Assembly (NCBI GenBank): GCA_041398705.1
Contig: JAWKUI010000003.1
Location: 372,001 to 436,000, forward strand
Direction of reading: 5' to 3'
From: NORP259 sp041398705
GTDB taxonomy: Bacteria; Planctomycetota; UBA1135; GCA-002686595
Length of the DNA stretch: 64,000 nucleotides
Shown one piece after another: positions 16,606 to 25,123 of this stretch. How positions within the stretch are numbered: the first letter of the stretch is position 1; each line of letters opens with the position of its first letter. The translations under genes were made by a program, and so were the position numbers. Under the pieces are notes generated by a model. That model worked only from the letters and a program-made list of their open reading frames with translations, ran no database searches and was not told where the DNA came from.

Positions 16606-17598
16606 TCAGCGGTCCTGCTTCTCCGGACGGTAGTACGTCAGGATTCGCCTGGAGAATGACGGGATATGCCCCATCCCGCACGCGACACCCGTTCTCAGTT
16701 CCTTGGTGAAGATGGGTTCGTGCCCGCATCCGTTTTGGTTCTGGAACCAGGCGCCGCCGGGCATCTCGCGATTCCAAATTCGGTCCTTGGCGTTGTTCAC
16801 GAGGCGTCCTACCAGTCGCTTCGATTGCGGGCGAGCGGCAAGGAATACGGCGCCGAATTGGCCGACCAGTTGGGCCGCCTCAGGGCCCATCGACTCCTCC
16901 CCAGACTTGCACCAGGTTTCGATGGTCGTCACCTGTTCTAGGGTCAAGACCTGGCTGGCCTGCTTGGAGCGGGAATCCACCAGTTCCGGAGTTCCGATGA
17001 CTTGGGAGACCACTTCGGCCGCACGCGCCTCGATGCGCTTGGTCAAGGTATTCATGGCCTGCTTGCTCCAGGCCACTTTGTCGAACGTTCCGTTCCGCCG
17101 ATCTTCGATGCGAATGGGCTCCACATCGGGTCCGATCGCCGCGGTTAGCGTCTGGATTCCAATGCTCCCCTCCGGCGTGGTTTCGCAGAGCAATGCCCAG
17201 GTGCCCGGCGGAAGTTCCCGGTTTTCCCCACTGGTGCCGGTTGATTCTCCCTGGCTGGCCGCAAACCACTTGGCTGCATCCTCCGTCAGGACGAGTTCCA
17301 CATCGCAGAGGGCCAGCGCGGTCCAGAGTCGATCGTCACCAAAACCGAGCAGGTCACCCAGGGCCCTACCTTCAGAAGGGAAATCAAAACGACCCTTCGG
17401 AATTGAAATCAGGAAGACCAACAATGGCTTTCCGTGGTCCCTTGCCGCGGCGAATGCTTCGGGCAGAAGGTTCTTGGGCGAGATGCCGTCTTTGGACTCG
17501 CTCTGCGCGACGACCTCCTGCCACCAGCGCGGCAGGATCGCGTGGGCCAGGGCAAGGCCGGGGAACATCGATAGGAATTGACGGCGGGTAGAGGGCAT
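16606..17598 (-). CDS. Tat-leader, thioredoxin-fold-like protein with C-terminal CGMG motif (paralogue 3)
   Basis: The 330-residue protein starts MPSTRRQFLSMFPGLALA, a twin-arginine leader. The family strand HGKPLLVFLIS lies near residue 55, and a LWTALALCDVELVL segment near 95 carries the cysteine that paralogue 2 replaces with Ser. A helical middle region (EARAAEVVSQVIG) follows. The C-terminal signature is MPGGAW-x6-C291-x15-C307-GMGHIP-x2-SRR-x-L. It is closest to paralogue 2 over its whole length (FPGLA, GRALGDLLGFG, MPGGAW), so the pair probably arose by recent tandem duplication. Confidence 0.82.
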   Translation of the reverse strand: MPSTRRQFLSMFPGLALAHAILPRWWQEVVAQSESKDGISPKNLLPEAFAAARDHGKPLLVFLISIPKGRFDFPSEGRALGDLLGFGDDRLWTALALCDVELVLTEDAAKWFAASQGESTGTSGENRELPPGTWALLCETTPEGSIGIQTLTAAIGPDVEPIRIEDRRNGTFDKVAWSKQAMNTLTKRIEARAAEVVSQVIGTPELVDSRSKQASQVLTLEQVTTIETWCKSGEESMGPEAAQLVGQFGAVFLAARPQSKRLVGRLVNNAKDRIWNREMPGGAWFQNQNGCGHEPIFTKELRTGVACGMGHIPSFSRRILTYYRPEKQDR

Positions 17599-17712
17599 GG
17601 GTTTGAAGGTTGAATCGAATCGCGGCTCGAGACCACTAGATAGGCCCCATGGGTAGGCAAGTTACTTGTTTCTGCCCTTGGCGGGAGCTTCAGTTGCGCG
17701 AGTACCTGATTC

Positions 17713-18705
17713 CTACTCGGGGCGGTAGTAGCGCAGCAAGCGGCGCGAGACCGGGGGCACCCCGCCCGTTCCGCAGTCGATTCCGACGGCCAGCTTCTCG
17801 TTGAACACCGGATCGGGAAAGCAGCCAAAATCATCCTCGTACCAGGCTCCGCCGGGCATGTCCCGATCCCAAAGCCGTTTCTTGGCGCTTTGGGCCAAAA
17901 GCTTGCGCAGGGGGCGGGAATCGGGCTGGGCCTGCAATAACAGGGCTCCGGCGCGCGCAGCCAAGGGGGCAGTTCCTGGTTCCAACGAGGTCTTGCCCGA
18001 TGTGCGCCATGCCTCGAACCCAGCGAGTTGATCTTCCGTGAGGGACCTGCGCACCCACTCCGCCCGGAGGCCCAGCCTTTCGGCGTTGCCCATGAGCAGT
18101 CCGGTCACCTCCTCCGCCCTGGCTTCGATGCGCTTCTCGAGGGTTTCCTGGCAGCGTTTGCGCCAAGCCAGCTCATCGAATCCCTCCGCGTAGCGCCCTT
18201 CGGGCTCGTTGTCCTCCCAATCGGGCCCCAGTTTGGCCCTTAGCACGTGCATCCGCGGCGCGCCGTTCTCACCGGGCTCGCACAGGAGTGCCCACGCGTC
18301 CGCGGGTAGTTTGCGCTCCTTTGAGTCCACATCGCCAGGCGTCGCGCCACTGGGTTGCTGGGTCTCCCGGAACCAGGCCGCACCGTGCTCCGTCTTCGCC
18401 AGCACGACTTCGCTCAAGGAGAGCGCCACCCAAAGTTCCTCTCCGCCAAAACCAAGTAAATCGGCAAGAGCCCGGCCTTCCGCCGGAAAGTCCCAATCTT
18501 CCCCGGAAACAGGGATGAGGAACACGATCAGCGGCTTTCCCTGTTCCGTCGCTGCAGAAAATGCGGCGGGCAATGGGTTCTTCGGCTTATCTGCGAGAGG
18601 CACCTTCACCGGCGCGATCACCTCCTGCCACAGGCGCGGCACGATGGCGTAGGCCATGGCGAGACCCGGAAACAACGACAAGAATTGGCGGCGGGAATGC
18701 TGCAT
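17713..18705 (-). CDS. Tat-leader, thioredoxin-fold-like protein with C-terminal CGTG motif (paralogue 2)
   Basis: The 330-residue protein starts MQHSRRQFLSLFPGLAMA. The strand EQGKPLIVFLIPVSG and the GRALADLLGFGGEELW segment align with paralogue 3. The C-terminal signature is MPGGAW-x6-C295-x15-C311-GTG-x2-PP-x-SRR-x-L; Met is replaced by Thr in the CGxG motif. A 114-base gap to paralogue 3 is the longest inside the operon and might hold an internal promoter. No catalytic motif of a known enzyme is present. Confidence 0.82.
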   Translation of the reverse strand: MQHSRRQFLSLFPGLAMAYAIVPRLWQEVIAPVKVPLADKPKNPLPAAFSAATEQGKPLIVFLIPVSGEDWDFPAEGRALADLLGFGGEELWVALSLSEVVLAKTEHGAAWFRETQQPSGATPGDVDSKERKLPADAWALLCEPGENGAPRMHVLRAKLGPDWEDNEPEGRYAEGFDELAWRKRCQETLEKRIEARAEEVTGLLMGNAERLGLRAEWVRRSLTEDQLAGFEAWRTSGKTSLEPGTAPLAARAGALLLQAQPDSRPLRKLLAQSAKKRLWDRDMPGGAWYEDDFGCFPDPVFNEKLAVGIDCGTGGVPPVSRRLLRYYRPE

Positions 18706-18723
18706 GGGCTGCTCGAGGGATTG

Positions 18724-19539
18724 CTAGCGGGTGAAATGCCCGAGGAACTCGCGGCTGTGGGGCGGGATGAAACCCATCCCGCAGGCGGGGCAGGGATCGG
18801 TTTCTTCCACGCTCCATTGTGCCCCCGGGGGCGAATTGAGGAACAGGCGATGCAGGGTGACATCGGCAAGCATTTCGAAGACGTGGCTTCGTGTTGCGTC
18901 GGTGCGGGCCAAGGTCCAAAGCCCGTTCACATGCGGTTCGATTTCTGCGGGACGGTTGCGGCGGGGGTGCAGCATGTTGCCCGCCCATTGGGCGCCAGAG
19001 CGCAGGCTGCGCTTCTCATCGGTGTCGTCCTTAGAACCGTCGGCGGGTAGGCCGAGCAGGTGCTCGGTGCCGAACGCTTTGTCGAGGATCGCACCGAGGG
19101 CTGCGGCCATTCCGGAGAGGTCGAAGGCGGCCGCCAGCTCTTTTTGCCCGCGCCACGGGATGTCCAGCAGGTGCCCGGGCCCGCCGGCCGCGGGGTACAA
19201 CATGCCCAGGGCAGGACTCTCCGCGTGCTCCGCCGGTAGGGGGCAGAAGGCCACCTCGAACGGCGCCAAAACCGCGAGCTCCCGGTCGTTCGCCTCCCGC
19301 AGGAAAGCGGACCAGAAGCGCGACCGTTGCCCATACTCCCGCCCGATCCCGGCCGAGGGCCCCGCCGCGGTCTCGAGCCAGGCCATCACCAGCGGCCGCC
19401 CCCAGGTCTTCGCCCGGGCGCGAGCCAGCTCGAGAGCGCCCTCAGCCGCCCCGCCCGCGAACCCATGGGCCCCAGCCCGCCCCGCCGCCAGAATCCCGGC
19501 TCCCGCGCCGGCCAAGGTCAGAAATCGTCTACGGTTCAT
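18724..19539 (-). CDS. Divergent first member of the Tat-leader/CGMG family (paralogue 1)
   Basis: The ATG at 19539 gives 271 residues, shorter than its four sisters. The leader MNRRRFLTLAGAGAGILAAG is a textbook twin-arginine signal. A TWGRPLVMAWL strand (about 46-56) and an EVAFCPLP segment match the family strands. The C-terminus reads GAQW-x7-C250-PAC253-GMG-x2-PP-x-SRE-x-L. The two cysteines are brought together as CPAC instead of the C-x15-C of paralogues 2-5, and the intervening loop is deleted. It is the first gene of the operon; the 319 bases upstream, shared with a divergent acetyltransferase gene, should hold the promoter. Confidence 0.8.
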   Translation of the reverse strand: MNRRRFLTLAGAGAGILAAGRAGAHGFAGGAAEGALELARARAKTWGRPLVMAWLETAAGPSAGIGREYGQRSRFWSAFLREANDRELAVLAPFEVAFCPLPAEHAESPALGMLYPAAGGPGHLLDIPWRGQKELAAAFDLSGMAAALGAILDKAFGTEHLLGLPADGSKDDTDEKRSLRSGAQWAGNMLHPRRNRPAEIEPHVNGLWTLARTDATRSHVFEMLADVTLHRLFLNSPPGAQWSVEETDPCPACGMGFIPPHSREFLGHFTR

Positions 19540-19858
19540 GGTGTTCTTTTCGGCAGGTGCCGCCCTTTCCATGCCAACGGAGCAAAGGTGCGTCCGCTCA
19601 GGGCAATCCCGGAGAAACCGGATTGGGATTCAAAACTGGACGCAACAGGGGCACTCCATTGGGCAAGTCGCGCGATTCCGGGGCTCCAAGTCCGAATGGG
19701 CGGCCGGCCTCGGTGGTGTCTGCAGGTGCCTAGGAGCGCCGCTCGTCGTATCCCAGGCCGGGCGACGGGTTACCCCGCGATCGGTCATGGATCCAGATCC
19801 AGGCAGGCGATCCACCGACGGGGTATTCCTCGGAGCCCCAGCCACTAGACTGACGGAC
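19540..19858. promoter_or_regulatory. Divergent intergenic region upstream of the Tat/MNIO operon and the GNAT gene
   Basis: These 319 bases separate two divergent transcription units. A -10-like TAGACT for the rightward gene is at 19846-19851. No clear promoter or operator for the leftward operon stood out; an AAAGAA stretch 5-10 bases before the ATG at 19539 could serve as a ribosome binding site. No gene is seen inside. Confidence 0.45.
19846..19851 (+). promoter_or_regulatory. Candidate -10 element of a leaderless promoter (GNAT gene)
   Basis: TAGACT ends 7 bases before the ATG at 19859. The same hexamer precedes the cation efflux gene at 48563 by 6 bases. Confidence 0.45.
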
Positions 19859-20746
19859 ATGGCTCAGGACCCCAGAAACCCTCGGCTGCACACGCTCGTG
19901 CAATTCGATCACCCTGCCGAGCTGCTCGAGCGGGTGGGGGAGGTGTTTGCTTCCGATGAGGCGCTCTACTCGCTGCCCCTCGGCATCTTGAACAACCTGC
20001 TGCAGGGGCACAGCTACGGCCCAGGAACGCCGCGGTTCTTCACGGTCGAGTCCGGCGGATGCCTCGAATTGGTGGGCATCGAAACCCCGCCGTATCCGCT
20101 GAACTTGGTGGTGGTGGAAGGGCGGGATTGGCCAGCGTTGGCTGCTGTCGTGCTTGAACAAGTGCACGGCCCAAAGGCAATCAGCAGCAGCGAAGCGATG
20201 GCCCAGGCCTACTCAGGGCTGCGCAGTGAGCGCAGTGGCGAACAAACCTCGGTGCGTATGCGTAAGCGCCTGTTCCGCCTAGACCGGGTGAACCCTCCGT
20301 CGCGGCCTTGCCCCGGAGCGCTGCGCCCCGCAACTTCCGCGGACACGGCGCAGTTAATCGATTGGTCCTACCGCTTCTACGTCGACATCGCCGACTCCCG
20401 CGCGGAATTGGGCCCGCCCACCCAGTTGTCGGACCGCGTGCAGTTCTTCCTTTGGGAGGAACAAGGAACCATCCGCAGCATGGCTGCCATCGCCCGCGCC
20501 ACCTCGCGGGGAGCGACCCTATCCTACGTCTACACTCCGCCCGAGTGGCGCGGACGGGGATACGCCGGTCACCTGGTCGCCGCCCTTAGCCAACACATCC
20601 TCGACTCGGGCAAGGAGTTCGCCGCTCTGTACACCGACCTCGCGAACCCGACTTCGAACAAGATCTACGCCGAGGTCGGGTATCGGCCGGTGGCGGACTA
20701 TCAGGTAGTTGCGTTCGAGGCGGGGGAAGAACGGAAGGGTTCCTGA
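19859..20746 (+). CDS. GNAT-family N-acetyltransferase
   Basis: The ATG at 19859 gives 295 residues. The open frame extends far upstream, but only as a shadow of paralogue 1. The C-terminal half (about 160-295) is a GNAT domain: the strand ATLSYVYTPP leads into the acetyl-CoA pyrophosphate loop RGRGYAG, followed by a helix and the typical LYTDLANPTSNKIYAEVGY motif-B end. The N-terminal half may be a second, degenerate GNAT fold, as in double-GNAT enzymes. The acceptor substrate is unknown. The next gene starts at the base after this stop. Confidence 0.85.
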   Translation: MAQDPRNPRLHTLVQFDHPAELLERVGEVFASDEALYSLPLGILNNLLQGHSYGPGTPRFFTVESGGCLELVGIETPPYPLNLVVVEGRDWPALAAVVLEQVHGPKAISSSEAMAQAYSGLRSERSGEQTSVRMRKRLFRLDRVNPPSRPCPGALRPATSADTAQLIDWSYRFYVDIADSRAELGPPTQLSDRVQFFLWEEQGTIRSMAAIARATSRGATLSYVYTPPEWRGRGYAGHLVAALSQHILDSGKEFAALYTDLANPTSNKIYAEVGYRPVADYQVVAFEAGEERKGS

Positions 20747-21250
20747 ATGCCGGGCGAACGCTCAGCGGTCGTATTCCCCAAATCGCTGAAATCGATGCCG
20801 TCGGATTCCATGGAACCTTCCGCGGCTACTCCGAGCACTTGGAACATCCTGCGCTGGATCCTCGTGATCCCGGTTGGTTTTGTTGCTTGGTTTGTCGTGC
20901 TCTTTGCGGGCTTGTTCGCTCTGGCCATCCTGGGGTGGTTCTGTCCAGAAGAAGAGCTCGTCTCGGGCACCTGTACTGCGCATTGGTACCTTGCAGCGGA
21001 GGATGCATGGATCGCCGCGTGTGCCGGGATCTCCGCCATCGCGGTCGTTGCCTTGCCAATTCTCGTCGCCCCGAGCCATCGTGCTTGGGTGGCGACCGCC
21101 GCGTTCTTGGTGGGAGCAGCGTGCGTGGTCTGGTTTTGGGTGGATGGGGGCTTGGAAGAGTGGCCCCCCGCGGTCGCTGCGCTATTGGCCGGAGTGGTCA
21201 CGCTTGCATGGATCTTGCGGCGACTCCGAGTTCCGTTTCGAGGGAACTGA
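20747..21250 (+). CDS. Small four-helix membrane protein of unknown function
   Basis: The frame begins with an ATG immediately after the acetyltransferase stop (167 residues); an ATG at 20810 (MEPSAATPS, 146 residues) is a plausible alternative closer to the first membrane helix. Four hydrophobic helices are visible: ILRWILVIPVGFVAWFVVLF, ACAGISAIAVVALPILV, VATAAFLVGAACVVWFW and AVAALLAGVVTLAWIL. Between helices 1 and 2 an extracytoplasmic loop holds two cysteines (FCPEEELVSGTC). No family recognised. It is probably cotranscribed with the acetyltransferase gene. Confidence 0.65.
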   Translation: MPGERSAVVFPKSLKSMPSDSMEPSAATPSTWNILRWILVIPVGFVAWFVVLFAGLFALAILGWFCPEEELVSGTCTAHWYLAAEDAWIAACAGISAIAVVALPILVAPSHRAWVATAAFLVGAACVVWFWVDGGLEEWPPAVAALLAGVVTLAWILRRLRVPFRGN

Positions 21251-21367
21251 CGGGCCGCACGGAGCGCCGGGACTGCATTGCCTCTTGTTTGTAAGATGGA
21301 AGGCGGCTCTGGTTTGAAGAGGAATCGGAGTGGGTAGAAGGCCTCGGGAGGCAGGCCGCATCTGCCT

Positions 21368-21943
21368 CTAATCCGCCGAGCTTGCTCTGGGCTGGCGTTG
21401 TGCGAGCAGCCCGAGGCCCGCGCCGAGCAGCGCAGCGAAACCAAACGGAAGTGGATGCGGGTGCACCAGGTTTCCCATTGCCAAGGCCCAAAGACTCAAC
21501 CCGACCCCCAAGACCGGTGCGGTCAAGGGATCCTTTCGGTTGGCGTCCATGCCCAAGTACATCCAGGGAAACGCCTGCAGGGCGATCGTCGGACTCTCCC
21601 AACCGCCACAACCGGTGGCGAGCACCAAAGCAATCATCAGGATCACCTGAGCGGAGAAGGCCGTACTTACCGCCAGGCACAACGTGGCCGTCATGCGCAA
21701 AGTGCGTTGGCGCAGGCTCCGGGGGATCAAGCAGGCAAGCAATCCCGCAAGCACCGCCGATGCGACTACGCCGCCGGGGTCCCAGGAGTTTCGGTTGCTG
21801 GAATAGAGTATGGCCAGAATCACAGCTCCGTAGGCGGTGTGAATCGTCCTGGCGCAGACGACGGTAATTCGCCACAGACGCGATTGGGCCTGTTGGCGCG
21901 TCGGAAAGGAATCAATTCCAAGCTCAGCAGTTTGAGTCGACAC
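21368..21943 (-). CDS. Polytopic membrane protein, paralogue of the protein at 22152-23132
   Basis: The 191-residue protein starts at a GTG (21943). About five membrane helices are visible. It shares a pattern with its upstream neighbour: an LIPxSLRxRTxRM helix start, an LCLAVSTAF-type helix, WMYLGMDANRKDPLTAPVL and a final glycine-rich ALLGAGLGLLA helix. Function unknown. The two genes are 208 bases apart on the same strand. Confidence 0.65.
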   Translation of the reverse strand: MSTQTAELGIDSFPTRQQAQSRLWRITVVCARTIHTAYGAVILAILYSSNRNSWDPGGVVASAVLAGLLACLIPRSLRQRTLRMTATLCLAVSTAFSAQVILMIALVLATGCGGWESPTIALQAFPWMYLGMDANRKDPLTAPVLGVGLSLWALAMGNLVHPHPLPFGFAALLGAGLGLLAQRQPRASSAD

Positions 21944-22151
21944 GATTCAGGAAGCGTGATTGGGAAAGGGAAGAGTACTCACCCGAAGGGGCCGGGAAAT
22001 CGCCGGACGCCAATCGGCGAGAACCCCAGAGGGTCGTTGGTGAGCCGTATTCCCCGAATCCTGAGGAAATCGGCGTGTACTTCTAGTGGGGCAACGCAAT
22101 GCCCAGGGGCTCCGCTGATCTTCCCTCGCCTTCTCCAGATCGGGCTCAGAG

Positions 22152-23132
22152 CTACCAGTGCAAACCCTTTGGCTTGCTCGCCCTCCAGATGCTGCCACGG
22201 AAAGGGGGTTTGCGCAGTTTCCAAAGGTGGATCATGAAAGGAGGGATGCTGCCTTCTTCGATTTCCTCTTTGCAGCGTTTGTCGTCTTGTGCGTGCAAGC
22301 CGCGAAAAACCGCAGCGATTTCCTCAGGATCCGTCACTCTGGCCAGGTGGGCAAACTCATTCTGTCTCCGGAAGACCCCACTGTAGTACATCGCAGAAAC
22401 TGGGTCCTTCCCGTCGTAGTCGGGGAGCATTGCATGGGAGAACGCTACCTCTGCTTTTGGCCCATGAAAGACATACCCGGTTCTCCATTCGTCCTGTTCG
22501 ATTCGCAGGCTGCAGTCGTCACCCGGCGGCATCCAGAAAAGTGTGTATGCGATGCCCAACGATGCGATGCCGATCGCAAGGGCCGTTCCCCCAAGGAGCG
22601 GTCGGCGATGTCCAACGTAAAAGAGGGCGATGCCGAGGCCTCCTCCGAGAACGGCGCACAGGAACTCGAACAGGCCTGAGATGGGGCACCGGTAGTGCTG
22701 TATGGATTGCAGAGCCTCCCAACCGATAGCGGATCCGCAGGTCAGTAGGAGTGGAGCGCACAGTGGATTCCTCCCATTTACCAAGAGCCCCAAGCTCATC
22801 CAGCAGAATCCGGCAATCGCGGAGGAAAGCGACAAGGCAATCCAGCCGGGTGGGTAGGGCAAGACCGCTTGCAGTCCGAGATACAAAGGCACGGCTCCCC
22901 AATAGGTCGTGGCTGCCATGCACAGCGAGAGCAACAAGCGCGCTGTACTCCGTCTCAGCGAAGGCGTGATCAGGCAGATGGAGAACGCCAATACCAGCGC
23001 TCCCAAGGGAATGCGCCATGGGCCATTTTCGAGCAGAGCGCCGTAAGCAAAGAGCCCGAGGAGAATCGCCCCCCCGAACGCAAGCAGAGCTCGGTGCCAA
23101 CGGTTGTCGGTGACGGAAATGCGCGAATCCAT
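22152..23132 (-). CDS. Polytopic membrane protein with C-terminal soluble tail, paralogue of 21368-21943
   Basis: The 326-residue protein starts at an ATG (23132). Residues about 14-215 contain six or seven hydrophobic helices. The segment SLRRSTARLLLSLCMAATTYW and WMSLGLLVNGRNPLCAPLL align by pattern with the smaller neighbour downstream. A soluble tail of about 110 residues follows, rich in Asp, Glu and Arg, with C-terminal basic residues. No known domain recognised. The pair looks like a local duplication in which one copy lost or gained the tail. Confidence 0.65.
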   Translation of the reverse strand: MDSRISVTDNRWHRALLAFGGAILLGLFAYGALLENGPWRIPLGALVLAFSICLITPSLRRSTARLLLSLCMAATTYWGAVPLYLGLQAVLPYPPGWIALSLSSAIAGFCWMSLGLLVNGRNPLCAPLLLTCGSAIGWEALQSIQHYRCPISGLFEFLCAVLGGGLGIALFYVGHRRPLLGGTALAIGIASLGIAYTLFWMPPGDDCSLRIEQDEWRTGYVFHGPKAEVAFSHAMLPDYDGKDPVSAMYYSGVFRRQNEFAHLARVTDPEEIAAVFRGLHAQDDKRCKEEIEEGSIPPFMIHLWKLRKPPFRGSIWRASKPKGLHW

Positions 23133-23496
23133 ATGTGAAGACCGGATTCAATGCTAGCCGAGATCCGCATCAGAGGCCGGCTCGTCGGATTTCTTCACTC
23201 GGATGGGTGGAGTGCGAGGGCGCGCGCCCTTGGTAGCGATACTTCCTATGGCACCGGCCTGGCAAGGCCGAACCACGGTGCACGGGTGAATTGAGAGGAG
23301 ATCCCTCGGGCTGTTCGCGCGCCTTTGCCGTGTGTGCCCACGTTTCCCCTGAGGGGTGTTTGGACGGAGGAACGGCCAACCGGGTGGCCCCGGGATCTCC
23401 CCATCTGTTGAGCCCTAGCCGGGCTCAAATCCCGCAGCTCCGTCTCCGAGCCCTTCCAGCGCCCGCCGAGAATGCGCCTTGGGCCCGGATCTACCC
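23133..23496. other. Intergenic region without a recognisable gene
   Basis: The 364 bases lie between the membrane-protein gene start (23132) and the stop of the first radical SAM gene, both on the minus strand. They should contain the promoter of the former and the terminator of the latter. I see only short GC-rich inverted repeats (for example GAGCCCTAGCCGGGCTC near 23411) and no convincing coding frame. Confidence 0.4.
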
Positions 23497-25116
23497 TCAG
23501 CTCGAAACCTTGCCCGATATCTGGGCGTGGGTTTCGGGTTGCAGTTGCTGGTAGTCCTCGGCGAGATCCGCTTTGGCTTTGGGCTGACCTTGGCCCGTGG
23601 CTTTGACGTAGATGTCGAAGAGTTTCTGCTCGATGGGGAAGCCGTAGCTGCCTTTTTTGAGGCGGCGGCCGGCCATTTTGGAGAGCAGGCGGCGCATCCA
23701 GAGGGGGCCTTCCTGGATGTGCATGTCGTAGATGGCGGCGGTGTTGTTGTAGCGCTGCCAGGTGTGACGCACGGATTCGGGGAGGGGGGTGTTCTGGGAG
23801 TTGTACTTGTACTCGAAGCAGTCGCCCCACTCGCGGAAGTCTTTGGGGGGCTGGTAGCCGAGTTTGATCGCTTCGCGGTAGTCGTGGGTGCCCGGGATGG
23901 GGCGGAAGGGGTAGACGTCCGAGCCGGCGATGGGGTAGAGGAATTTGGTGTGCGCGGCTTGTTTGAGGGTGGCTTCCATGGACTCCTGGGTCTCACCGGG
24001 GAAGCCGATGATCCAGAAGGTGCCGGGCACGATGTTGCGCTTGACCAGTTCGCCGATGGCTTTGGGGATGTGGTCGATCTTGATGTGCTTCTTGATGCGG
24101 TCCTGCATCTCGGCGGTGCCGGTTTCGGCGCCGAGCCAGAGCAGGTGACACTTGGAGGCCTCGAGCAGGTCGAGGGTCTCGGTGTCGTAGCGCATGATGG
24201 TTTCGATCTCGATGGTGCCGTTCCACCAGATCGGTACGTTGAGATCGACGAGGGTTTCGCAGAACTCCTTGGTGCGCTTCGGGGCGACGCCGAAGTTGGC
24301 GTCTTGGAAGCGCAGCATGTCGAAGCCGAAACGCTGCTGTAGTTCGGCGATGTCCTCGGCTAGGGCCTTGCCGGGGATGGCTTTCCAGCGGCGGCCGGTC
24401 AGGTCGGGCGAGCAGCAGAAGGTGCAGGGCTCGGGGCAGCCGAAGGAGGAGAAGTAGCTGAACCCCTTGGGCGGGTTCATGGGGGTGAAGTCGCCGGGCA
24501 GCGGGAAGCGGTGGCGCACCTTCTCGTTGCGGCGCGGCTGGAGCTGCAGTTCGACGTAGCGGTCGTACTCGAGCAGTTCCCACGGCACGCGCTCGAAGTG
24601 TTCGAAGCCCACGACGGCGCGGTGCGGGGTCAGGATCATCTGGCCGTCGCGTTCGACGGCGAGGCCGGGCACGTCCTTCAGGTCCGAACCGGTGTGAAGG
24701 GCCTGCACGACCTCGCGGAAGGTGATTTCGCCTTGCCCGATGCACACGGCGTCGGCGATGCCGTGCTCGAAGTACATCTCGGGGATGACGCTCGGGAACC
24801 AGCCGCCCCAGATGATGGGCAGGTTCGGGTAGCGCTCGCGCACGGCTTTGGCGACGAGGTACCCGTCGTAGACCTGGTAGCCGAGGATGCAGGAGGAGGC
24901 GAAGAGCAGGGCGCCGTCGCAGGCCTCGAGCACCTTCTCCATGTACCGCGGCTCGATCATCGCGTCGAGCAGGATCACCTCGAAGCCGTCCGCCACCGGG
25001 CCGGTGGCGATCTGCAGCAGCTCCAGGGGCAGCAAGTCCGCACTGAAGGCCTCGCCGCGGCCGGGGTCGGCGCGGTGCGGCAGGAACAGTACGATCTTCG
25101 GCTTGCGTTGGATCAT
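23497..25116 (-). CDS. B12-binding-domain radical SAM protein (downstream copy of a tandem pair)
   Basis: The 539-residue protein begins MIQRKPKIVLFLPHRADP. Residues about 1-150 form a cobalamin-binding Rossmann-like domain of the BchE/MiaB-like type (LLPLELLQIA, then ASSCILGYQV and LPIIWGGWFPS), in which the DxHxxG ligand is not evident, so B12 binding may be base-off without a protein ligand. The radical SAM core starts with the cluster motif C-x3-C-x2-C in FGCPEPCTFCC (about residues 220-230), followed by DANFGV and a GFPGET segment. Such enzymes use a 4Fe-4S cluster, S-adenosylmethionine and often cobalamin for methylation or cyclisation of unactivated carbons. The substrate is unknown. 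It lies 7 bases after its paralogue at 25124-26728. Confidence 0.87.
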   Translation of the reverse strand: MIQRKPKIVLFLPHRADPGRGEAFSADLLPLELLQIATGPVADGFEVILLDAMIEPRYMEKVLEACDGALLFASSCILGYQVYDGYLVAKAVRERYPNLPIIWGGWFPSVIPEMYFEHGIADAVCIGQGEITFREVVQALHTGSDLKDVPGLAVERDGQMILTPHRAVVGFEHFERVPWELLEYDRYVELQLQPRRNEKVRHRFPLPGDFTPMNPPKGFSYFSSFGCPEPCTFCCSPDLTGRRWKAIPGKALAEDIAELQQRFGFDMLRFQDANFGVAPKRTKEFCETLVDLNVPIWWNGTIEIETIMRYDTETLDLLEASKCHLLWLGAETGTAEMQDRIKKHIKIDHIPKAIGELVKRNIVPGTFWIIGFPGETQESMEATLKQAAHTKFLYPIAGSDVYPFRPIPGTHDYREAIKLGYQPPKDFREWGDCFEYKYNSQNTPLPESVRHTWQRYNNTAAIYDMHIQEGPLWMRRLLSKMAGRRLKKGSYGFPIEQKLFDIYVKATGQGQPKAKADLAEDYQQLQPETHAQISGKVSS

Positions 25117-25123
25117 GGCGCGA

